Assembly (NCBI RefSeq): GCF_004348895.1
Contig: NZ_RRZK01000030.1
Coordinates: 1-64,000, forward strand
Direction: 5' to 3'
From: Pseudomonas vancouverensis
Lineage (GTDB): Bacteria > Pseudomonadota > Gammaproteobacteria > Pseudomonadales > Pseudomonadaceae
Length of the DNA stretch: 64,000 nucleotides
Shown: positions 10,719 through 21,258 of the stretch, one piece after another
Layout of the letters: the number at the start of each line of letters is the position of its first letter
Position numbering within the stretch: position 1 is the first letter of the stretch
Notes under the pieces: model-generated
Told to the model about the DNA's origin: nothing
Database searches by the model: none
Seen by the model: only the letters and a program-made list of their open reading frames with translations
Program-made: the position numbers and the translations under genes

Positions 10719-13700
10719 TTGAAAGACCTACTGAATTTGCTGAAAAACCAGGGTCAAGTCGAAGAGTTCGACGCCATCCGTATCGGATTGGCATCGCCTG
10801 AGATGATCCGTTCGTGGTCGTTCGGTGAAGTTAAAAAGCCGGAAACCATCAACTACCGTACGTTCAAACCTGAGCGTGACGGCCTGTTCTGCGCCAAGAT
10901 CTTTGGCCCGGTAAAGGATTACGAGTGCCTGTGCGGTAAGTACAAGCGCTTGAAGCATCGCGGTGTGATCTGCGAGAAGTGTGGCGTTGAAGTCGCACTG
11001 GCAAAAGTTCGTCGTGAGCGCATGGCGCACATCGAACTGGCTTCGCCGGTTGCCCACATCTGGTTCCTGAAATCGCTGCCGTCCCGTATCGGCTTGCTGA
11101 TGGACATGACCCTGCGTGATATCGAGCGTGTTCTCTACTTCGAGAGCTATGTCGTTATCGATCCAGGCATGACCACCCTTGAAAAAGGTCAGCTGCTGAA
11201 CGACGAGCAGTACTTCGAAGCGCTGGAAGAGTTCGGCGACGATTTCGATGCCCGCATGGGTGCCGAAGCTGTCCGCGAACTGCTGCACGCTATCGACCTG
11301 GAACACGAGATTGGCCGTCTGCGTGAAGAAATTCCGCAAACCAACTCCGAAACCAAAATCAAGAAGCTGTCCAAGCGTCTGAAGTTGATGGAAGCCTTCC
11401 AGGGTTCCGGCAACCTGCCAGAGTGGATGGTGCTGACCGTTCTGCCGGTTCTGCCGCCAGATCTGCGTCCACTGGTCCCGCTGGATGGCGGTCGCTTCGC
11501 GACTTCCGACCTCAACGATCTGTATCGTCGAGTGATCAACCGTAACAACCGTTTGAAGCGCCTGCTGGATCTGTCCGCTCCGGACATCATCGTGCGCAAC
11601 GAAAAGCGTATGTTGCAGGAAGCCGTCGACGCACTGCTCGACAACGGTCGTCGTGGCCGCGCTATCACCGGTTCCAACAAGCGTCCTCTGAAATCCCTGG
11701 CTGACATGATCAAGGGTAAGCAAGGTCGTTTCCGTCAGAACTTGCTCGGTAAGCGTGTTGACTACTCCGGTCGTTCGGTAATTACCGTAGGTCCGACCCT
11801 GCGTCTGCACCAGTGCGGTCTGCCGAAGAAAATGGCTCTCGAGCTGTTCAAGCCGTTCATTTTCGGCAAGCTGGAAATGCGTGGTCTCGCTACCACCATC
11901 AAAGCTGCCAAGAAGATGGTCGAGCGCGAGCTGCCAGAGGTTTGGGACGTTCTCGCTGAAGTGATTCGCGAACACCCAGTGCTGCTCAACCGTGCACCGA
12001 CCCTTCACCGTCTGGGTATCCAGGCGTTTGAACCGGTACTGATCGAAGGTAAGGCTATCCAGCTGCACCCTCTGGTCTGTGCTGCGTACAACGCCGACTT
12101 CGACGGCGACCAAATGGCCGTGCACGTACCGCTGACGCTGGAAGCCCAGCTCGAAGCGCGTGCGTTGATGATGTCGACCAACAACATTCTGTCGCCAGCC
12201 AACGGTGAGCCAATCATCGTTCCGTCGCAGGACGTTGTATTGGGTCTGTACTACATGACTCGTGAAGCGATCAACGCCAAGGGCGAAGGTCGTGTGTTCG
12301 CGGATCTGCAGGAAGTTGACCGTGTGTTCCGTGCCGGCGAAGCCGCACTGCACGCCAAGGTCAAGGTGCGGATCAACGAAACCGTCAACGACCGTGATGG
12401 CGGCAGCGTGACCAACACCCGTATCGTCGACACCACTGTCGGCCGTGCGCTGTTGTTCCAGGTTGTGCCAAAAGGCCTGTCGTTCGACGTCGTCAACCTG
12501 CCGATGAAGAAAAAGGCGATCTCCAAGCTGATCAACCAGTGCTACCGCGTGGTTGGTCTGAAAGAGACCGTGATCTTCGCTGACCAGTTGATGTACACCG
12601 GTTTTGCTTACTCGACCATTTCCGGCGTTTCCATCGGTGTTAACGACTTCGTTATCCCGGATGAAAAAGCCCGCATCATCGGTGCTGCCACCGACGAAGT
12701 GAAAGAGATCGAGAGCCAGTACGCCTCCGGCCTGGTAACCCAGGGCGAGAAGTACAACAAAGTGATCGACCTTTGGTCGAAGGCGAACGACGAAGTTTCC
12801 AAGGCGATGATGGCCAACCTCTCGAAAGAGAAAGTCATCGACCGTCATGGCGACGAAGTCGACCAAGAGTCCTTCAACTCGATGTACATGATGGCCGACT
12901 CGGGTGCGCGGGGTTCCGCAGCACAGATTCGTCAGCTGGCCGGTATGCGTGGCCTGATGGCCAAGCCGGACGGTTCCATCATTGAAACGCCGATTACTGC
13001 GAACTTCCGTGAAGGTTTGAGCGTACTCCAGTACTTCATCTCCACTCACGGTGCTCGTAAAGGTCTGGCGGATACCGCGTTGAAAACCGCTAACTCCGGT
13101 TACCTGACTCGTCGTCTGGTAGACGTGGCACAAGATCTGGTTGTAACCGAGATCGATTGCGGCACCGAGCACGGTCTGCTGATGACTCCGCACATTGAAG
13201 GCGGTGACGTTGTAGAGCCGTTGGGTGAACGCGTATTGGGTCGTGTTATCGCCCGTGACGTATTCAAGCCAGGTACCGAGGACGTCATCGTTCCTGCCGG
13301 CACCCTGGTAGACGAGAAGTGGGTCGAGTTCATCGAGCTGAACAGCATCGACGAAGTGATCGTGCGTTCGCCGATCAGCTGCGAAACCCGCTACGGCATT
13401 TGCGCCAAGTGCTACGGCCGTGATCTGGCCCGTGGTCACCAGGTGAACATCGGTGAAGCGGTCGGCGTTATCGCTGCCCAGTCCATCGGTGAGCCGGGTA
13501 CCCAGCTGACGATGCGTACGTTCCACATCGGTGGTGCGGCAAGCCGGACCTCCGCAGCCGACAGCGTTCAGGTGAAGAATGGCGGTACCGTCCGTCTGCA
13601 CAACCTGAAACACGTTGAGCGAGTGGATGGTCACCTGGTTGCCGTGTCCCGTTCCGGTGAGCTGGCCATCGCTGATGACTTCGGTCGTGAGCGCGAGCGT

Positions 13701-14918
13701 TACAAGCTGCCGTACGGTGCCGTGATTTCGGTTAAAGAAGGTGACAAGGTCGACGCTGGTGCCATCGTGGCCAAGTGGGATCCGCACACTCACCCGATCG
13801 TTACCGAAATGAAAGGTACCGTGACCTACGTGGGCATGGAAGAAGGCATCACGATCAAGCGTCAGACTGACGAATTGACCGGTATGACCAACATTGAAGT
13901 ACTTGACGCGAAAGATCGTCCAGCTGCCGGCAAGGACATCCGTCCAGCCGTGAAGATGGTCGACGACAACGGCAAGGATCTGTTGCTGCCAGGCACTGAC
14001 GTTATCGCTCAGTACTTCCTGCCAGCCAACGCCCTGGTCGGTGTAGCGGACGGTGCGAAGATTGCGATCGGTGATGTTATCGCTCGTATCCCGCAGGAAA
14101 CTTCGAAGACCCGTGACATCACCGGTGGTCTGCCGCGTGTTGCCGACCTGTTCGAAGCCCGTCGTCCGAAAGAAGCGTCGATTCTGGCTGAAGTCAGCGG
14201 CACCATCGCGTTCGGTAAAGAGACCAAAGGCAAGCGCCGTCTGGTTATCACCCCGAACGACGGTAGCGATCCGTATGAAGAGCTGATTCCGAAGTGGCGT
14301 CACCTGAACGTGTTCGAAGGCGAACAGGTAAACCGCGGCGAAGTTATCTCCGACGGCCCGAGCGATCCACATGACATCCTGCGTCTGCTGGGTGTGAGTG
14401 CGCTGGCCAAGTACATTGTTAACGAGATCCAGGACGTTTACCGTCTGCAAGGCGTGAAGATCAACGACAAGCACATCGAGACCATCCTGCGTCAGATGCT
14501 GCGTAAAGTTGAAATCGCTGAATCCGGCGATTCCAGTTTCATCAAGGGCGACCAGATGGAATTGACTCACGTTCTCGTAGAGAACGAGCGTTTGAGCAAC
14601 GAAGACAAGTTCGTCTCCAAGTTCACTCGCGTTCTGCTGGGTATCACCAAGGCGTCGTTGTCCACCGAATCGTTCATCTCGGCGGCTTCCTTCCAGGAAA
14701 CCACTCGCGTACTGACCGAAGCGGCGGTAACCGGCAAGCGCGACTACCTGCGCGGCCTGAAAGAAAACGTGGTCGTGGGTCGTTTGATCCCGGCTGGTAC
14801 CGGCCTGGCCTACCACAGCGAGCGCAAGCGTCGCCGTGATGCAGACAAGCCGTTGCGCGTAAGCGCCAGTGAAGTGGAAGCTGCACTGACCGAAGCGCTG
14901 AACTCGAGCGGTAACTGA
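10719..14918 (+). CDS. rpoC: DNA-directed RNA polymerase subunit beta'
   Basis: Largest polymerase subunit. 1399 residues beginning MKDLLNLLKNQGQVEEF; the start codon is TTG with a strong AGGAGGAAAG ribosome binding site. Zinc ribbon (CLCGKYKRLKHRGVICEKCG) near residues 70-88, the catalytic Mg motif NADFDGDQM at residues 458-466 (Asp460, 462, 464), bridge and trigger helix region, and second zinc site (CETRYGICAKCYGRDL) are all intact. Confidence 0.99.
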   Translation: MKDLLNLLKNQGQVEEFDAIRIGLASPEMIRSWSFGEVKKPETINYRTFKPERDGLFCAKIFGPVKDYECLCGKYKRLKHRGVICEKCGVEVALAKVRRERMAHIELASPVAHIWFLKSLPSRIGLLMDMTLRDIERVLYFESYVVIDPGMTTLEKGQLLNDEQYFEALEEFGDDFDARMGAEAVRELLHAIDLEHEIGRLREEIPQTNSETKIKKLSKRLKLMEAFQGSGNLPEWMVLTVLPVLPPDLRPLVPLDGGRFATSDLNDLYRRVINRNNRLKRLLDLSAPDIIVRNEKRMLQEAVDALLDNGRRGRAITGSNKRPLKSLADMIKGKQGRFRQNLLGKRVDYSGRSVITVGPTLRLHQCGLPKKMALELFKPFIFGKLEMRGLATTIKAAKKMVERELPEVWDVLAEVIREHPVLLNRAPTLHRLGIQAFEPVLIEGKAIQLHPLVCAAYNADFDGDQMAVHVPLTLEAQLEARALMMSTNNILSPANGEPIIVPSQDVVLGLYYMTREAINAKGEGRVFADLQEVDRVFRAGEAALHAKVKVRINETVNDRDGGSVTNTRIVDTTVGRALLFQVVPKGLSFDVVNLPMKKKAISKLINQCYRVVGLKETVIFADQLMYTGFAYSTISGVSIGVNDFVIPDEKARIIGAATDEVKEIESQYASGLVTQGEKYNKVIDLWSKANDEVSKAMMANLSKEKVIDRHGDEVDQESFNSMYMMADSGARGSAAQIRQLAGMRGLMAKPDGSIIETPITANFREGLSVLQYFISTHGARKGLADTALKTANSGYLTRRLVDVAQDLVVTEIDCGTEHGLLMTPHIEGGDVVEPLGERVLGRVIARDVFKPGTEDVIVPAGTLVDEKWVEFIELNSIDEVIVRSPISCETRYGICAKCYGRDLARGHQVNIGEAVGVIAAQSIGEPGTQLTMRTFHIGGAASRTSAADSVQVKNGGTVRLHNLKHVERVDGHLVAVSRSGELAIADDFGRERERYKLPYGAVISVKEGDKVDAGAIVAKWDPHTHPIVTEMKGTVTYVGMEEGITIKRQTDELTGMTNIEVLDAKDRPAAGKDIRPAVKMVDDNGKDLLLPGTDVIAQYFLPANALVGVADGAKIAIGDVIARIPQETSKTRDITGGLPRVADLFEARRPKEASILAEVSGTIAFGKETKGKRRLVITPNDGSDPYEELIPKWRHLNVFEGEQVNRGEVISDGPSDPHDILRLLGVSALAKYIVNEIQDVYRLQGVKINDKHIETILRQMLRKVEIAESGDSSFIKGDQMELTHVLVENERLSNEDKFVSKFTRVLLGITKASLSTESFISAASFQETTRVLTEAAVTGKRDYLRGLKENVVVGRLIPAGTGLAYHSERKRRRDADKPLRVSASEVEAALTEALNSSGN

Positions 14919-15014
14919 GTTCTGCGGTGAATGAGCGTAAGGCCCTGGTCACTCCGTTCATCGAATCGAGACAATTTGTCGAGGTTGGATGAGCGGGGAG
15001 GTCGGGGCCTTGCC

Positions 15015-15043
15015 TTGACTGGGGACAAGATCCTCTTTAGACT
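15015..15043 (+). promoter_or_regulatory. str operon promoter before rpsL
   Basis: TTGACT (15015-15020), 17-bp spacer, TAGACT (15038-15043), about 85 bp upstream of the predicted leader end. The spacing is ideal and it lies in the rpoC-rpsL gap, where a new transcription unit is expected. Confidence 0.72.
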
Positions 15044-15060
15044 CTTGTACCCCTAAATTT

Positions 15061-15084
15061 GGCGGGAACTCGTTCCTGCCATTT
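15061..15084 (+). terminator. Hairpin in the rpsL leader (rpoBC terminator or attenuator)
   Basis: GGCGGGAA-CTCG-TTCCTGCC followed by ATTTTGCTTTT. It could end rpoBC transcripts, but it also lies downstream of the predicted str promoter, so it would act as an attenuator on that transcript. Confidence 0.6.
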
Positions 15085-15134
15085 TGCTTTTCTTGCAAGA
15101 CAATAGCGTCGCAAGACAACAGTGGAGCTAGTAG

Positions 15135-15506
15135 ATGGCAACTATCAACCAGCTGGTACGTCAGCCGCGTAAGCGTATCGTCGAGAAATCCGACGTGCCT
15201 GCGCTGCAGAACTGCCCGCAACGCCGTGGCGTGTGCACCCGTGTGTACACCACCACGCCGAAAAAACCTAACTCGGCACTGCGTAAAGTATGCCGTGTGC
15301 GTCTGACCAACGGTTTCGAGGTTTCCTCGTACATCGGTGGTGAAGGCCACAACCTGCAAGAGCACAGCGTGGTACTGATCCGCGGCGGTCGTGTAAAAGA
15401 CTTGCCAGGTGTTCGTTACCACACCGTTCGCGGTTCGTTGGATACTTCCGGTGTTAAAGGTCGTAACCAGGGTCGTTCGAAGTACGGTACCAAGCGTCCG
15501 AAGTAA
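15135..15506 (+). CDS. rpsL: 30S ribosomal protein S12
   Basis: Decoding-centre protein. 123 residues. Lys43 ([12 protein letters not shown]) and Lys88 (GGRVKDLPG), the positions of classic streptomycin-resistance substitutions, are wild type. First gene of the str operon. Confidence 0.99.
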
Positions 15507-15625
15507 TGGCCGCTTGCTGCAAAAAACTGATTTCTATTTTTCTGAGTCGATAAGAGTAAGGTCGGAGGCGTGCCGTAAGAGGCGCCTATTCCGAGCGAAC
15601 CTGAAGACCGTTTGAGGGCTTATCC

Positions 15626-16096
15626 ATGCCAAGAAGACGCGTAGCAGCCAAGCGCGAAGTGCTTGACGATCCAAAATACGGAAGCCAAATTCTGGCCAAG
15701 TTCATGAACCACGTAATGGAAAGCGGCAAGAAAGCCGTTGCCGAGCGTATCGTTTATGGCGCGCTGGAAAAGGTTAAAGAACGCAAGAACAGCGACCCCC
15801 TGGAAATCTTCGAGAAAGCTCTCGACGCCATCGCTCCGCTGGTCGAAGTAAAGTCGCGCCGTGTTGGCGGTGCTACTTACCAGGTTCCGGTTGAAGTTCG
15901 TCCGTCCCGTCGTAACGCTCTGGCAATGCGCTGGTTGGTAGACTTCGCCCGTAAGCGCGGCGAGAAGTCTATGGCTCTGCGTTTGGCTGGCGAACTGTTG
16001 GACGCCGCCGAAGGTAAAGGTGCTGCAGTTAAGAAGCGTGAAGACGTACACCGTATGGCTGAAGCCAACAAGGCTTTCTCGCACTACCGCTTCTAA
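15626..16096 (+). CDS. rpsG: 30S ribosomal protein S7
   Basis: Nucleates assembly of the 30S head and contacts the E-site tRNA. 156 residues starting [20 protein letters not shown]. The 119-bp gap after rpsL probably holds the S7 autoregulatory site known from E. coli, though I could not define it here. Confidence 0.98.
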
Positions 16097-16126
16097 TTTT
16101 AGCGTCACTAATTTTGCGAGGGCTTT

Positions 16127-18232
16127 ATGGCTCGTACAACACCGATTAATCGCTACCGTAACATTGGTATCGTTGCACACGTGGATGCTGGTAAAACCAC
16201 CACCACCGAGCGCGTCCTTTTTTACACTGGCAAAAGTCACAAAATGGGCGAGGTGCATGACGGCGCCGCGACCACAGACTGGATGGTTCAGGAGCAGGAG
16301 CGTGGTATTACCATTACTTCTGCTGCCATTACCGCCTTCTGGCAGGGTTCCGCCAAGCAGCACAAAGACCAGTATCGCTTCAACGTCATCGATACCCCAG
16401 GCCACGTAGACTTCACCATTGAAGTAGAGCGTTCCCTGCGTGTACTCGACGGCGCGGTCGTTGTGTTCTGTGGTACTTCCGGCGTTGAGCCGCAGTCCGA
16501 AACCGTATGGCGTCAAGCCAACAAGTACGGTGTTCCACGTATCGTTTACGTGAACAAGATGGACCGTGCCGGCGCTAACTTCCTGCGCGTGATCGGTCAG
16601 ATCAAGCAGCGTCTGGGTCACACCCCGGTGCCAATCCAGTTGGCTATCGGTTCCGAAGACAACTTCCAGGGTCAGATCGATCTGATGACTATGGAAGCGG
16701 TTTACTGGAACGATGCTGACAAGGGCATGACTCCACGTCGCGAAGCTATCCCTGCTGAACTGCAGGAACTGGCTGAAGAGTGGCGCAGCAACATGGTTGA
16801 GGCTGCTGCCGAAGCCAGCGAAGAGCTGATGAACAAGTACCTCGAAGGCGAAGAGCTCTCCATCGAGGAAATCAAGGCCGCTCTGCGTCAGCGTACTATC
16901 GCTGGTGAGATCGTTCTGGCTGTTTGCGGTTCCTCGTTCAAGAACAAGGGCGTTCCCCTGGTTCTCGACGCCGTTATCGACTACCTGCCTGCTCCAACCG
17001 ACATTCCTGCCATCAAGGGTACTGACCCGGATGACGAGGAAAAGCAGATGGAGCGTCATGCAGACGACAACGAGCCGTTCTCGGCTCTGGCGTTCAAGAT
17101 CGCTACCGACCCATTCGTGGGTACCTTGACCTTCGTCCGCGTTTACTCGGGCGTGTTGGCCTCCGGCGACGGCGTGATCAACTCGGTTAAAGGCAAGAAA
17201 GAGCGCGTGGGTCGTATGGTGCAAATGCACGCAAACGCCCGTGAAGAGATCAAGGAAGTACGCGCTGGTGACATCGCGGCCCTGATCGGCATGAAGGACG
17301 TCACCACTGGTGAAACTTTGTGCAACGCTGACAAGCCAATCATCCTGGTTCGCATGGACTTCCCGGAGCCGGTTATTTCGGTTGCCGTTGAGCCTAAGAC
17401 CAAGGATGACCAGGAAAAAATGGGTATCGCTCTGGGCAAACTTGCTCAGGAAGACCCGTCTTTCCGCGTCAAGACTGATGAAGAGACTGGTCAAACGATC
17501 ATCTCTGGCATGGGCGAGCTGCACCTGGACATCCTGGTTGACCGGATGCGCCGTGAGTTCAACGTCGAAGCCAACATCGGTAAGCCTCAGGTTTCCTATC
17601 GTGAGCGCATCACGAAGAGCTGCGAAATCGAAGGCAAGTTCGTTCGCCAGTCCGGCGGTCGTGGCCAGTTCGGTCACTGCTGGATTCGTTTTGCACCTGC
17701 TGACGAAGGTCAGGAAGGTCTGCAATTCCTGAACGAAGTAGTGGGTGGTGTGGTTCCTAAGGAATACATCCCGGCTATCCAGAAGGGTATCGAAGAGCAG
17801 ATGAAGAACGGTGTTGTTGCCGGCTATCCGCTGATCGGCCTGAAGGCTACCGTGTTTGATGGTTCCTACCACGACGTCGACTCGAACGAGATGGCGTTTA
17901 AGGTGGCTGCTTCCATGGCGACCAAGCAACTGGCCCAAAAGGGCGGTGGTGAGCTGCTTGAGCCGATCATGGCGGTAGAGGTTGTTACGCCTGAAGACTA
18001 TATGGGTGACGTGATGGGCGACCTTAACCGTCGTCGCGGCATGATTCTGGGTATGGAAGACACGGTTTCCGGTAAGGTTATCCGTGCTGAAGTACCGTTG
18101 GGCGAAATGTTCGGTTATGCGACCGACGTTCGTTCGATGTCCCAGGGTCGCGCAAGCTACTCTATGGAATTCAAAAAATACAATACAGCTCCGTCGCACA
18201 TCGTCGAAACTGTTACCAAAAAACAAGGCTGA
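16127..18232 (+). CDS. fusA: Elongation factor G
   Basis: GTPase that drives translocation. 701 residues. G1 AHVDAGKTTTTE, G3 DTPGHVDF and G4 NKMD are intact, followed by domains II-V. It lies in the str operon, so it is the housekeeping copy (fusA1 in Pseudomonas naming). Confidence 0.99.
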   Translation: MARTTPINRYRNIGIVAHVDAGKTTTTERVLFYTGKSHKMGEVHDGAATTDWMVQEQERGITITSAAITAFWQGSAKQHKDQYRFNVIDTPGHVDFTIEVERSLRVLDGAVVVFCGTSGVEPQSETVWRQANKYGVPRIVYVNKMDRAGANFLRVIGQIKQRLGHTPVPIQLAIGSEDNFQGQIDLMTMEAVYWNDADKGMTPRREAIPAELQELAEEWRSNMVEAAAEASEELMNKYLEGEELSIEEIKAALRQRTIAGEIVLAVCGSSFKNKGVPLVLDAVIDYLPAPTDIPAIKGTDPDDEEKQMERHADDNEPFSALAFKIATDPFVGTLTFVRVYSGVLASGDGVINSVKGKKERVGRMVQMHANAREEIKEVRAGDIAALIGMKDVTTGETLCNADKPIILVRMDFPEPVISVAVEPKTKDDQEKMGIALGKLAQEDPSFRVKTDEETGQTIISGMGELHLDILVDRMRREFNVEANIGKPQVSYRERITKSCEIEGKFVRQSGGRGQFGHCWIRFAPADEGQEGLQFLNEVVGGVVPKEYIPAIQKGIEEQMKNGVVAGYPLIGLKATVFDGSYHDVDSNEMAFKVAASMATKQLAQKGGGELLEPIMAVEVVTPEDYMGDVMGDLNRRRGMILGMEDTVSGKVIRAEVPLGEMFGYATDVRSMSQGRASYSMEFKKYNTAPSHIVETVTKKQG

Positions 18233-18263
18233 TTCAGCCCCTTTAGGCTAGGAGTTAATTGTC

Positions 18264-19457
18264 GTGGCTAAAGAAAAATTTGATCGTTCCCTTCCGCACG
18301 TCAACGTTGGCACCATCGGTCACGTTGACCACGGTAAAACCACTCTGACCGCAGCTCTGACTCGCGTTTGCTCCGAAGTTTTCGGTTCCGCAATCGTTGA
18401 ATTCGACAAGATCGACAGCGCTCCAGAAGAGAAAGCTCGCGGTATTACCATCAACACCGCGCACGTTGAGTACAACTCGAACATTCGTCACTACGCTCAC
18501 GTTGACTGCCCAGGTCACGCTGACTACGTGAAGAACATGATCACTGGTGCTGCCCAGATGGACGGCGCGATCCTGGTTTGCTCGGCTGCCGATGGTCCGA
18601 TGCCACAAACCCGTGAGCACATCCTGCTGTCCCGTCAGGTAGGCGTTCCGTACATCGTGGTTTTCCTGAACAAGGCTGACCTGGTAGACGACGCTGAGCT
18701 GCTGGAACTGGTTGAGATGGAAGTTCGCGACCTGCTGTCCACCTATGACTTCCCAGGCGACGACACTCCGATCATCATCGGTTCGGCTCGTATGGCTCTG
18801 GAAGGCAAAGACGACAACGAAATGGGCACTACCGCTGTTAAGAAGCTGGTAGAAACTCTGGACAACTACATCCCAGAGCCAGAGCGTGCTATCGACAAGC
18901 CGTTCCTGATGCCAATCGAAGACGTATTCTCGATCTCCGGTCGCGGTACTGTTGTAACTGGTCGTATCGAGCGCGGTATCGTTCGCGTTCAGGACGCCCT
19001 GGAAATCGTTGGTCTGCGTGACACCACCACCACCACCTGCACCGGTGTTGAAATGTTCCGCAAGCTGCTCGACGAAGGTCGTGCTGGCGAGAACTGCGGC
19101 GTTCTGCTGCGTGGTACCAAGCGTGACGACGTTGAGCGTGGCCAGGTTCTGGTTAAGCCAGGTTCGGTTAAGCCGCACACCAAGTTCACCGCAGAAGTTT
19201 ACGTTCTGAGCAAGGAAGAAGGCGGCCGTCACACTCCGTTCTTCAAAGGCTACCGTCCACAGTTCTACTTCCGTACTACTGACGTGACTGGTAACTGCGA
19301 ACTGCCAGAAGGCGTTGAAATGGTAATGCCAGGTGACAACATTCAGATGACTGTTACCCTGATCAAAACCATCGCAATGGAAGACGGTCTGCGCTTCGCT
19401 ATCCGTGAAGGCGGCCGTACCGTTGGTGCTGGCGTTGTAGCTAAAATCATCGAGTAA
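18264..19457 (+). CDS. tuf: Elongation factor Tu
   Basis: Delivers aminoacyl-tRNA to the ribosome. 397 residues, GTG start with AGGAG upstream. GHVDHGKTTL, DCPGHADY and NKAD are present. It is the only tuf gene in the window: the second copy usually seen between tRNA-Thr and tRNA-Trp is absent here. Confidence 0.99.
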   Translation: MAKEKFDRSLPHVNVGTIGHVDHGKTTLTAALTRVCSEVFGSAIVEFDKIDSAPEEKARGITINTAHVEYNSNIRHYAHVDCPGHADYVKNMITGAAQMDGAILVCSAADGPMPQTREHILLSRQVGVPYIVVFLNKADLVDDAELLELVEMEVRDLLSTYDFPGDDTPIIIGSARMALEGKDDNEMGTTAVKKLVETLDNYIPEPERAIDKPFLMPIEDVFSISGRGTVVTGRIERGIVRVQDALEIVGLRDTTTTTCTGVEMFRKLLDEGRAGENCGVLLRGTKRDDVERGQVLVKPGSVKPHTKFTAEVYVLSKEEGGRHTPFFKGYRPQFYFRTTDVTGNCELPEGVEMVMPGDNIQMTVTLIKTIAMEDGLRFAIREGGRTVGAGVVAKIIE

Positions 19458-19487
19458 TCTCTTTTTTGAGATAGCTTCGATGCTTTG

Positions 19488-19519
19488 AAAAAAGCCCCCG
19501 CTCAGCGGGGGCTTTTTTA
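19488..19519 (+). terminator. str operon terminator
   Basis: GCCCCCGC-TCA-GCGGGGGC (19494-19512) extended by A6/T6 flanks, ending in TTTTTTAT. A strong intrinsic terminator right after tuf. Confidence 0.95.
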
Positions 19520-19524
19520 TTGGG

Positions 19525-19553
19525 TTGACACCTATCTGGGGCGTCTATAGAAT
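19525..19553 (+). promoter_or_regulatory. S10 operon promoter
   Basis: Consensus TTGACA (19525-19530), 17-bp spacer, TAGAAT (19548-19553). It begins 6 bp after the tuf terminator T-run. The leader to rpsJ would be about 56 nt and contains the hairpin CGGGCG-TATTG-CGCCCG (19569-19585). Confidence 0.9.
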
Positions 19554-19615
19554 TGCGCCTCCTTTTAACGGGCGTATTGCGCCCGGTGGGAATAGCAGCC
19601 GGAGTCTGAAATCCA

Positions 19616-19927
19616 ATGCAAAATCAGCAAATCCGTATCAGGTTGAAGGCTTTCGACCATCGCCTGATCGACCAATCAACCCAGGAAATCGTGGAAACCG
19701 CGAAACGTACTGGTGCTCAAGTGCGTGGTCCAATTCCACTGCCTACCCGTAAAGAGCGGTTCACCGTTCTGGTCTCCCCGCACGTCAACAAAGACGCGCG
19801 TGACCAGTACGAGATCCGTACTCATAAGCGCGTTCTGGACATCGTCCAGCCAACGGATAAAACCGTTGATGCTCTTATGAAGCTTGATCTTGCGGCCGGT
19901 GTGGAAGTGCAGATCAGCCTCGGCTAA
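19616..19927 (+). CDS. rpsJ: 30S ribosomal protein S10
   Basis: First gene of the S10 operon; also called NusE because it bridges NusG and the ribosome or the antitermination complex. 103 residues, ATG start ([17 protein letters not shown]). Confidence 0.99.
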
Positions 19928-20007
19928 GACTCGGTCTTGGTCGTGTAACGCTCTGAAATGGGCGGCCATAGCGGGTGAAAGCCCCGTACACTCATGAGGT
20001 TTACAAC

Positions 20008-20643
20008 ATGACTATTGGTGTAGTCGGTCGAAAAGCGGGCATGACCCGTATTTTCACCGAAGAAGGTGTCTCCATTCCGGTCACGGTCATTGAGATCGAG
20101 CCGAATCGCGTCACCCAGTTCAAAACTGAAGAAACCGATGGCTATCGTGCAGTGCAAGTCACTGTCGGCGAGCGTCGCGCTTCGCGTGTAACAGCAGCTC
20201 AGGCTGGCCACTTCGCCAAGGCGAACGTTGCCGCTGGTCGTACCGTAATGGAATTCCGTCTTGAAGACGGCGAATACCAGGCCGGCGATCTGATCAACGC
20301 TGAAATCTTCGCCGCTGGTCAACTGGTTGATGTAACCGGTCAGTCCAAGGGTAAAGGCTTCCAGGGTACGATCAAGCGTTGGAATTTCCGCGGGCAAGAT
20401 AACACCCACGGTAACTCCGTATCCCACCGCGTTCCAGGCTCTATCGGCCAGTGCCAGACTCCTGGTCGTGTATTCAAGGGCAAAAAAATGTCCGGTCATA
20501 TGGGCGCTGAGCGCGTGACCGTGCAGTCCCTCGAAGTAGTGCGCGTGGACGCTGAACGCAATCTGTTGTTGGTCAAGGGCGCTGTTCCTGGCGCTACTGG
20601 CGGCAACGTGGTTGTACGTCCAGCAGCCAAGGCTCGCGGTTAA
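20008..20643 (+). CDS. rplC: 50S ribosomal protein L3
   Basis: Early assembly protein near the peptidyl transferase centre. The start is the ATG of MTIGVVGRKAGMTRIF, giving 211 residues; an upstream in-frame start adds 11 residues not found in the family. Confidence 0.98.
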   Translation: MTIGVVGRKAGMTRIFTEEGVSIPVTVIEIEPNRVTQFKTEETDGYRAVQVTVGERRASRVTAAQAGHFAKANVAAGRTVMEFRLEDGEYQAGDLINAEIFAAGQLVDVTGQSKGKGFQGTIKRWNFRGQDNTHGNSVSHRVPGSIGQCQTPGRVFKGKKMSGHMGAERVTVQSLEVVRVDAERNLLLVKGAVPGATGGNVVVRPAAKARG

Positions 20644-20655
20644 GGGGAAGCTGAC

Positions 20656-21258
20656 ATGCAATTAAATGTAAATGACGCTCAAGCGATCGAAGTTTCCGAA
20701 CTGACATTTGGCGGCGAGTTCAACGAGACGCTGGTTCACCAAGCAGTCGTGGCCTACATGGCTGGCGGTCGTCAGGGTTCCAAGCAGCAAAAGACCCGTT
20801 CCGACGTTCGTGGTGGCGGCAAGCGCCCATGGCGTCAGAAAGGTACTGGCCGTGCTCGTGCCGGTACTATCCGTAGCCCAATCTGGCGTGGCGGCGGTAC
20901 CACTTTCGCAGCTCGTCCACAGGATCACTCCCAGAAGCTGAACAAGAAGATGTACCGCGCAGCAATGCGTTCCATCCTTGCTGAGCTGGTGCGTACTGAT
21001 CGTCTGGTCGTGGTTCAGGATTTCGCCGTTGAAACGCCGAAAACCAAAGACCTGCTGGGCAAACTGAACAACATGAGCCTGACCGACGTTCTGATCGTGT
21101 CGGACGCTGTTGATCAGAACCTGTACCTGGCTGCTCGTAACCTGCCACACGTTGATGTACGTGACGTGCAAGGTTCCGATCCAGTTAGTCTGATCGCATA
21201 CGACAAGGTGTTGATCACCGTGTCGGCCGTGAAGAAATTCGAGGAGCTGCTGGGATGA
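20656..21258 (+). CDS. rplD: 50S ribosomal protein L4
   Basis: Lines the nascent peptide tunnel and is the known autorepressor of S10 operons in enterobacteria. 200 residues with the long Arg/Gly-rich tunnel loop (about residues 45-85). It overlaps rplW by four bases (ATGA). Confidence 0.98.

Noticed and set aside
10728..14816. 1362-codon open frame antisense to rpoC
   Set aside because: Same codon-bias shadow; no RBS, no family match, and it is fully covered by rpoC.
15620..18226. 868-codon open frame antisense to rpsG and fusA
   Set aside because: Covers two certain genes in the opposite strand and has low-complexity composition typical of antisense shadows.
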